Of a stretch of 64,000 nt of DNA, positions 60,123 through 64,000 are shown piece by piece. A program made the translations under genes and the position numbers. Within the stretch, counting starts at the first letter, position 1, and each line of letters begins with the position of its first letter. The notes beneath the pieces are model-generated. The model did no database searches, had not been told where the DNA came from, and saw nothing but the letters and a program-made list of their open reading frames with translations. Source of the stretch: Roseiarcus sp035606915 (lineage in GTDB: Bacteria > Pseudomonadota > Alphaproteobacteria > Rhizobiales > Beijerinckiaceae); the NCBI GenBank assembly GCA_035606915.1, contig DATNDU010000008.1:1-64000 (forward strand), written 5' to 3'.

Positions 60123-62231
60123 CTACCCCGCCTCCATCAACTTCACCGCTGCGTCGCGCTCGAACAGCCACAGCAACAGCCGCAGCGGCCGGTTCGCCCC
60201 CTGAGCCAGCCTTTCGTCCTCGCCGACGATGGCCTCAGCCGCCGCGCGCGCCGCGCGCAACAAGTCGCCGTGCAGTTCGGCGCGGGCGACGCGAAAACCC
60301 GGCGCGCCGGCCTGCCGGGCGCCGAGCACATCGCCCTCGCCGCGCAGCCTCAGATCCTCTTCGGCGATGCGGAAGCCGTCCTCGGTCTCGCGCAAAATCT
60401 CCAGCCGCGCCCGTCCGGCGAGGCCAAGCGGCCCCTTGTAGAGCAACAGGCAAGTCGAGCGCCCGGCGCCGCGGCCGACGCGGCCGCGCAACTGGTGAAG
60501 CTGAGCGAGGCCGAAGCGCTCGGCGTGCTCGATCACCATGATCGTCGCCTCCGGCACGTCGACGCCGACCTCGATGACGGTGGTGGCGACCAGCACCTGG
60601 GTGTCGCCGCGCTGAAAGCTCTCCATCGCCGCGTCTTTCTCCGGCCCCTTCATGCGCCCGTGAACGAGGCCGACGCTGGCGCCGAAGAATTCGCGCAGAC
60701 GCTCGGCGCGCGCCTCGGCCGCCGCCAGATCGACCTCCTCGCTGTCCTCAACCAGCGGGCAGACCCAATAGGCGCGTGCGCCGCCCGCCGTCGCCCGGCC
60801 GATGGCGGCCACCACTTCCTCCAGCCGCTCCAGCGGCAACACGCGCGTGGCAATCGGCGCGCGTCCCGGCGGCTTCTCGTCGAGCACCGAGACGTCCATG
60901 TCGCCGAAATAGGTCAGCGCCAGCGATCGCGGAATCGGCGTCGCGGTCATCACCAACAGATCGGCGGCCTCGCCCTTGCCCGACAGCGCCAATCGCTGAT
61001 GCACGCCGAAACGGTGCTGCTCGTCGACCACGGCGAGGCCGAGATCGCGGAAGACGGCGCTCTCCTGGAACAGCGCGTGGGTGCCGATGGCGATGTCGAT
61101 CTCGCCGGCCGCCAGCCGGCCGAGCTTGTCGCGCCGCTGCGCCTGCGTATCGCGCCCGGTGAACAGTTCCAGCCGCAGGCCGGCGGCGGCGGCCAGCGGC
61201 GTCATGCGCTCGATGTGCTGGCGGGCGAGGATTTCCGTCGGCGCCATCATCGCCGCCTGCCGCCCGGCCTCGACCGCGTGACACATGGCGATCAACGCAA
61301 CGATGGTTTTCCCCGAGCCGACATCGCCCTGAAGCAGCCGGATCATGCGCCTGGGGGCTGCGAGATCGGCGCCGATCTCGGCGATGGCGCGCGCCTGCGC
61401 CCCGGTCAGCGCATAGGGCAGCGCCGCCAGCACGCGCTGCGCCAATCGTCCCTGGCTCGGGCTTTGCCGCCCCGTCGCCACGCGCTGGCGCGCGCGCACC
61501 ATCAGCAACGCCAGTTGGTTGGCCAGCAGTTCGTCGTAGGCGAGGCGGCGCCAGGCGGCGCTCGTCGGTTCGACGTCGCCCGGCGTCTCCGGCGCATGCA
61601 GCCGGCGCAGCGCCGCCGCGAAACTGAGACCCTCGAAGCCAAGGCTCTTTAAGCCCCCCGGCGCCGGCTCGGCGATCCACTCCGGCAGCGCCGGCAGACG
61701 GGCGAGCGCCGTCTGCGCGGCTTTCTGCACGGTGCGCGAATAGAGCCCCTCGGTCAGGCCATAGACGGGCTCGACCGACGCCATGCGGGCAAGCTCGGCC
61801 TCATCCATCACCCGGTCGGGATGCACCATCTGCAAGTGCCCGTCCCACAATTCGAGCTTGCCGGAGACCCAGCGCACGGCGCCGAGCGGCAGCTTTTGCC
61901 GCACCCATTCGAAATTGTTGAGGAAGAACACCAGTTCGACATCGCCGGTATCGTCCTCGACCAGCACGCGCAGCGGCCCCTTGCGGCCGGGCGCCGGCGG
62001 GCGGTGCTCGGTGACGCGCACATGCAGGGTCGCGATGGCGTCGACCTCGGCATCGCGAATTTTCGGCCGGGCGCGGCGGTCGAGCGCGCCGACGGGCAGA
62101 TGGAACAACAAGTCGAGCGCCCGCGCCTCGGCGCGCCCGAGCAGGCGGTCGAAGGCGCGGGCGTGCTTCGGGCCGACGCCGGGCAGCGCGCTCAACGGCG
62201 CGAACAAGGGATCAAGCAGCGCGGGACGCAT
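60123..62231 (-). CDS. recG: ATP-dependent DNA helicase RecG
   Basis: 702-residue branch-migration helicase that regresses stalled forks. An N-terminal wedge/OB domain (about 1-240) is followed by helicase motifs LLQGDVGSGKT (Walker A), VVDEQHRFGVHQR (DEQH box), TATPIPRSLALT and the C-terminal motif around TVIEVGVDVPEATIMVIEHAERFGL (split by conserved residues). The start is set at ATG 62231 (MRPALLDPLF), discarding a 16-residue extension. Transcription is away from the Mth938/secF operon end. Confidence 0.96.
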   Translation of the reverse strand: MRPALLDPLFAPLSALPGVGPKHARAFDRLLGRAEARALDLLFHLPVGALDRRARPKIRDAEVDAIATLHVRVTEHRPPAPGRKGPLRVLVEDDTGDVELVFFLNNFEWVRQKLPLGAVRWVSGKLELWDGHLQMVHPDRVMDEAELARMASVEPVYGLTEGLYSRTVQKAAQTALARLPALPEWIAEPAPGGLKSLGFEGLSFAAALRRLHAPETPGDVEPTSAAWRRLAYDELLANQLALLMVRARQRVATGRQSPSQGRLAQRVLAALPYALTGAQARAIAEIGADLAAPRRMIRLLQGDVGSGKTIVALIAMCHAVEAGRQAAMMAPTEILARQHIERMTPLAAAAGLRLELFTGRDTQAQRRDKLGRLAAGEIDIAIGTHALFQESAVFRDLGLAVVDEQHRFGVHQRLALSGKGEAADLLVMTATPIPRSLALTYFGDMDVSVLDEKPPGRAPIATRVLPLERLEEVVAAIGRATAGGARAYWVCPLVEDSEEVDLAAAEARAERLREFFGASVGLVHGRMKGPEKDAAMESFQRGDTQVLVATTVIEVGVDVPEATIMVIEHAERFGLAQLHQLRGRVGRGAGRSTCLLLYKGPLGLAGRARLEILRETEDGFRIAEEDLRLRGEGDVLGARQAGAPGFRVARAELHGDLLRAARAAAEAIVGEDERLAQGANRPLRLLLWLFERDAAVKLMEAG

Positions 62232-62328
62232 GGCGGCGAGCCTATCACGGCCGCTCGCTGCTTCCGAACGCCGCCGCAACCTTGCCTAAACTTGATCCGT
62301 GGGCGCCGGAACGGCGAGCAAGATTAAC

Positions 62329-63192
62329 TCAGGCGCGCCGCGACCAGCGCCACAGCGCCCATTGCCGCCGCCAGGCGGCGACCTCGACCGGGGTCACGAA
62401 GCTTTGCGCGACATGGCGCTCCGCCGACGCGAGCCATAAAGGCGCCGTAGCCAAGCCCGCGTAAGCCGGCGCCAGCGCCGGCGAAAGCCCGGCGCGCTCG
62501 CGCTCCGCCTCGCCGAGCCGGCGCTGCGCCAGCGCCATCAACTCGCGCAACACCGCCGCCAGTTCCGGCGTCATCCGACGCTCGCGAAAGTCCTGTGGCG
62601 CCGCATGGCGCGCGCCGAGCAGGTCACTTGGGGCGAGCAGCGGCGGACGCGGCCCCGACAGGCTGGTCAACCAGTCGATCAGTCCGAGCGCCACGCCGGC
62701 GAGCCCGCTGGCCTGCGCCGCGCCGAGATCGCGGCCTTCGCTCAAAGCCAGCGCGGCGATCTGAATGAGACCGGAGCGCGTCTCGCCGAGATAGGCTTCA
62801 AGGTCGACTACCGCTGGAAAGGGATCGTCGTAGAAGTCGAACTGCCGCCCGGCGATGGCGTTGATGATGAGATGCGGCGGCGGACAGGCCTGCGCCAAGG
62901 TGTCGAGCATGGCGGCGGCGACCGGGTTCGCCAGCGCCTCGCCGCCGCGCTCGCCGGTCAGCGCCTCGCGCCACCAGGCCAGGCGGATCTCGCCCGCCCG
63001 CGGATCGCGCACGCTGGGACGCAACCGCGCCATCTCCAGTTCAAAAGCGATCAGCGCGTGCAGATGGCGGCGGCGCGGCGGCGGGGCGAACAGCGCCCCG
63101 AGCCAGCGATCCCGCGCGCCGGCGCGCGCCTGCGTCTCACAATAAGCGTAAGCCGCTGCAAGACCCGCCGCGCCGGCCTGATCGAGGCTCAC
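62329..63192 (-). CDS. Squalene/phytoene-synthase-like protein (NDUFAF6-like)
   Basis: 287 residues of the squalene/phytoene synthase fold. LHALIAFELEMARLRPSV, GEIRLAWWREALTG and FDFYDDPFPAVVDLEAYLGE are typical of the NDUFAF6-like branch, in which the Asp-rich catalytic motifs of true synthases are incomplete. The start GTG 63192 overlaps the Mth938-like stop (GTGA). The longer frame to 63633 runs through that gene and is not real. It is probably an assembly or membrane-maintenance factor rather than a terpene synthase. Confidence 0.8.
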   Translation of the reverse strand: MSLDQAGAAGLAAAYAYCETQARAGARDRWLGALFAPPPRRRHLHALIAFELEMARLRPSVRDPRAGEIRLAWWREALTGERGGEALANPVAAAMLDTLAQACPPPHLIINAIAGRQFDFYDDPFPAVVDLEAYLGETRSGLIQIAALALSEGRDLGAAQASGLAGVALGLIDWLTSLSGPRPPLLAPSDLLGARHAAPQDFRERRMTPELAAVLRELMALAQRRLGEAERERAGLSPALAPAYAGLATAPLWLASAERHVAQSFVTPVEVAAWRRQWALWRWSRRA

Positions 63193-63572
63193 GGGGCGGC
63201 CAGCAGCAGCGCCGCGACGCGGCGATTCTCCCCCAACAGCACGTTGTAAATGCGCGCCGCCGGCCCCGTCGCCATCACTTCGAGCCGCAGGCCCGCGCCG
63301 CGCAGCCTCGTCGCCAGCGGCGCCGGCAGCCGCGCCATCTTCTCGCCGAGGCCGATCACCAGCAGTTCGGTCGAGCCGGGGTTTGCCGCGAGTTCGGCCA
63401 GCAGCGGGCCGAAGCTCTCCACCCGCAATTCCAAGACGTCGCGCGCGGCGACGGCGTGGACGCCGCCGGAGGTCGCCAGGATCGAGCCGACATGGCTCAT
63501 CCCGGCGAAGCGGAAGCCGCCGGCGCCATAAGCGTCGATGGCGTGCCGGCCGGGGACGAAGCCGTCGCTCAC
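63189..63572 (-). CDS. Mth938-like (DUF498, NDUFAF3-like) protein
   Basis: 127 residues. The compact Mth938 fold is recognised from IDAYGAGGFRFAGMSHVGSI, LLVIGLGEKMARLPAPL and ARIYNVLLGENRRVAALLLA. The human homologue NDUFAF3 is a respiratory complex I assembly factor, and association of bacterial homologues with secDF is established. It overlaps secF upstream and the synthase-like gene downstream by four bases each, so the three are translationally coupled. Confidence 0.88.
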   Translation of the reverse strand: MSDGFVPGRHAIDAYGAGGFRFAGMSHVGSILATSGGVHAVAARDVLELRVESFGPLLAELAANPGSTELLVIGLGEKMARLPAPLATRLRGAGLRLEVMATGPAARIYNVLLGENRRVAALLLAAP

Positions 63573-64000
63573 GCCGGCGCTTTGGCGGCGACATTGGCCG
63601 CCTTGGCGGCGTCGCCCGGCCTGTCGAAGGCATCGGTGCGCACGCCCATGTAGATCAGCATCGGCGAGCAGATGAACACCGAGGAATAGGTGGCGACGCA
63701 GATGCCCCAGATCATCGCCGCGGAGAACGAGCGGATGACGTCGCCGCCAAGGAAGAACAGCGCCAGCAGCGCCAGAAACACCGTCGTCGCGGTCATGATC
63801 GTGCGCGGCAGCACGGCGTTGATCGACATGTCGATGATCTCGGGCGTCGACAGCTTCTTGTACTTGCGCATCACCTCGCGGATACGATCGAGCACGACGA
63901 CGGTCTCGTTAAGGGAATAGCCGACAATGGTGAGGATCGCGGCGATCGAGGTCTGGTTGAATTCAATCTGCGTGAAGGCGAAGAAGCCGACCGTCAGCAG
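63569..64000 (-). CDS. secF: Protein translocase subunit SecF (partial, N-terminus beyond right edge)
   Basis: 144 C-terminal codons are visible and stay open to the window edge. NQTSIAAILTIVGYSLNET followed by VVVLDRIRE and the later LPRTIMTATTVFLALLALFF are characteristic of SecF helices 4-6. SecDF uses the proton gradient to complete Sec export. The stop overlaps the Mth938-like start (ATGA). The C-terminal tail is Ala-rich. Confidence 0.94.
   Translation of the reverse strand: MLTVGFFAFTQIEFNQTSIAAILTIVGYSLNETVVVLDRIREVMRKYKKLSTPEIIDMSINAVLPRTIMTATTVFLALLALFFLGGDVIRSFSAAMIWGICVATYSSVFICSPMLIYMGVRTDAFDRPGDAAKAANVAAKAPA

Noticed and set aside
60012..61652. 546-codon plus-strand frame opposite recG
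   Set aside because: Antisense to all RecG helicase motifs; Gln/Arg/His-rich mirror composition.

Overview
The window looks like chromosome of a GC-rich alphaproteobacterium of the Hyphomicrobiales (Rhizobiales) type. The basis is a phosphatidylcholine synthase (pcs), the order frr-uppS-cdsA-dxr-rseP-bamA-lpxD, an orphan DUF1217 flagellar-type protein, and the secF / Mth938-like / squalene-synthase-like string found in alphaproteobacteria. Family- or genus-level placement is not possible from the sequence alone. Many genes start with TTG or GTG, and I moved several starts inward to match a Shine-Dalgarno sequence.

Layout. 1-3.7 kb (minus): a ribose-type ABC importer with a Tat-type binding protein; the permease runs off the left edge. 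3.9-6.9 kb: pcs, a UbiH-type FAD hydroxylase and lpxD. 7.0-14.5 kb (minus): bamA, rseP, dxr, cdsA, uppS, frr, an envelope and isoprenoid block with a clear terminator between bamA and lpxD. 14.7-22.1 kb: an LpxH-like phosphatase, a short CheZ-like protein, soxA and soxG (no soxB or soxD beside them), trmJ and purU. 22.3-32.4 kb: a small secreted protein, nadE, a class A penicillin-binding protein, a DUF1214/DUF1254 pair, an HDAC-like deacetylase, PilZ and DUF1217 proteins, an aspartate aminotransferase, gph and tRNA-Val(CAC).

32.5-59.9 kb is accessory metabolism, and parts of it are clearly less GC-rich (29 G/C of 60 at 58021-58080 versus 50 of 60 at 5581-5640). It holds three regulated modules. 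(a) 32.8-37.0 kb: an MFS transporter, a GntR-FCD regulator fused to a transposase-like HTH, a PuuE-type deacetylase and a hydantoin-racemase-like protein. An almost identical 18-bp site lies in front of both the transporter and the divergent regulator/deacetylase pair. (b) 37.4-52.7 kb: a GntR regulator divergent from an eleven-gene operon. This encodes an FAH-family enzyme, an alpha/beta hydrolase, an amidohydrolase, a branched-chain-type ABC importer with fused permeases and an ATPase fused to a Tm-1-like domain, a PEP-hydrolase-type TIM barrel, a flotillin, an SRPBCC protein, and an SRPBCC-quinone oxidoreductase fusion. This operon is the best candidate for an undescribed system. (c) 52.9-59.9 kb: LacI and a COG0523 GTPase divergent from a sugar-type ABC importer with a cyclase-family hydrolase. 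Two perfect inverted 15-bp LacI-like operators 78 bp apart lie in the shared promoter. An IS1380-type transposase remnant lies between modules (a) and (b).

60.1-64 kb (minus) returns to core genes: recG, a squalene/phytoene-synthase-like protein, an Mth938/NDUFAF3-like protein and secF, which runs off the right edge. No rRNA, CRISPR array or intact insertion sequence was seen.
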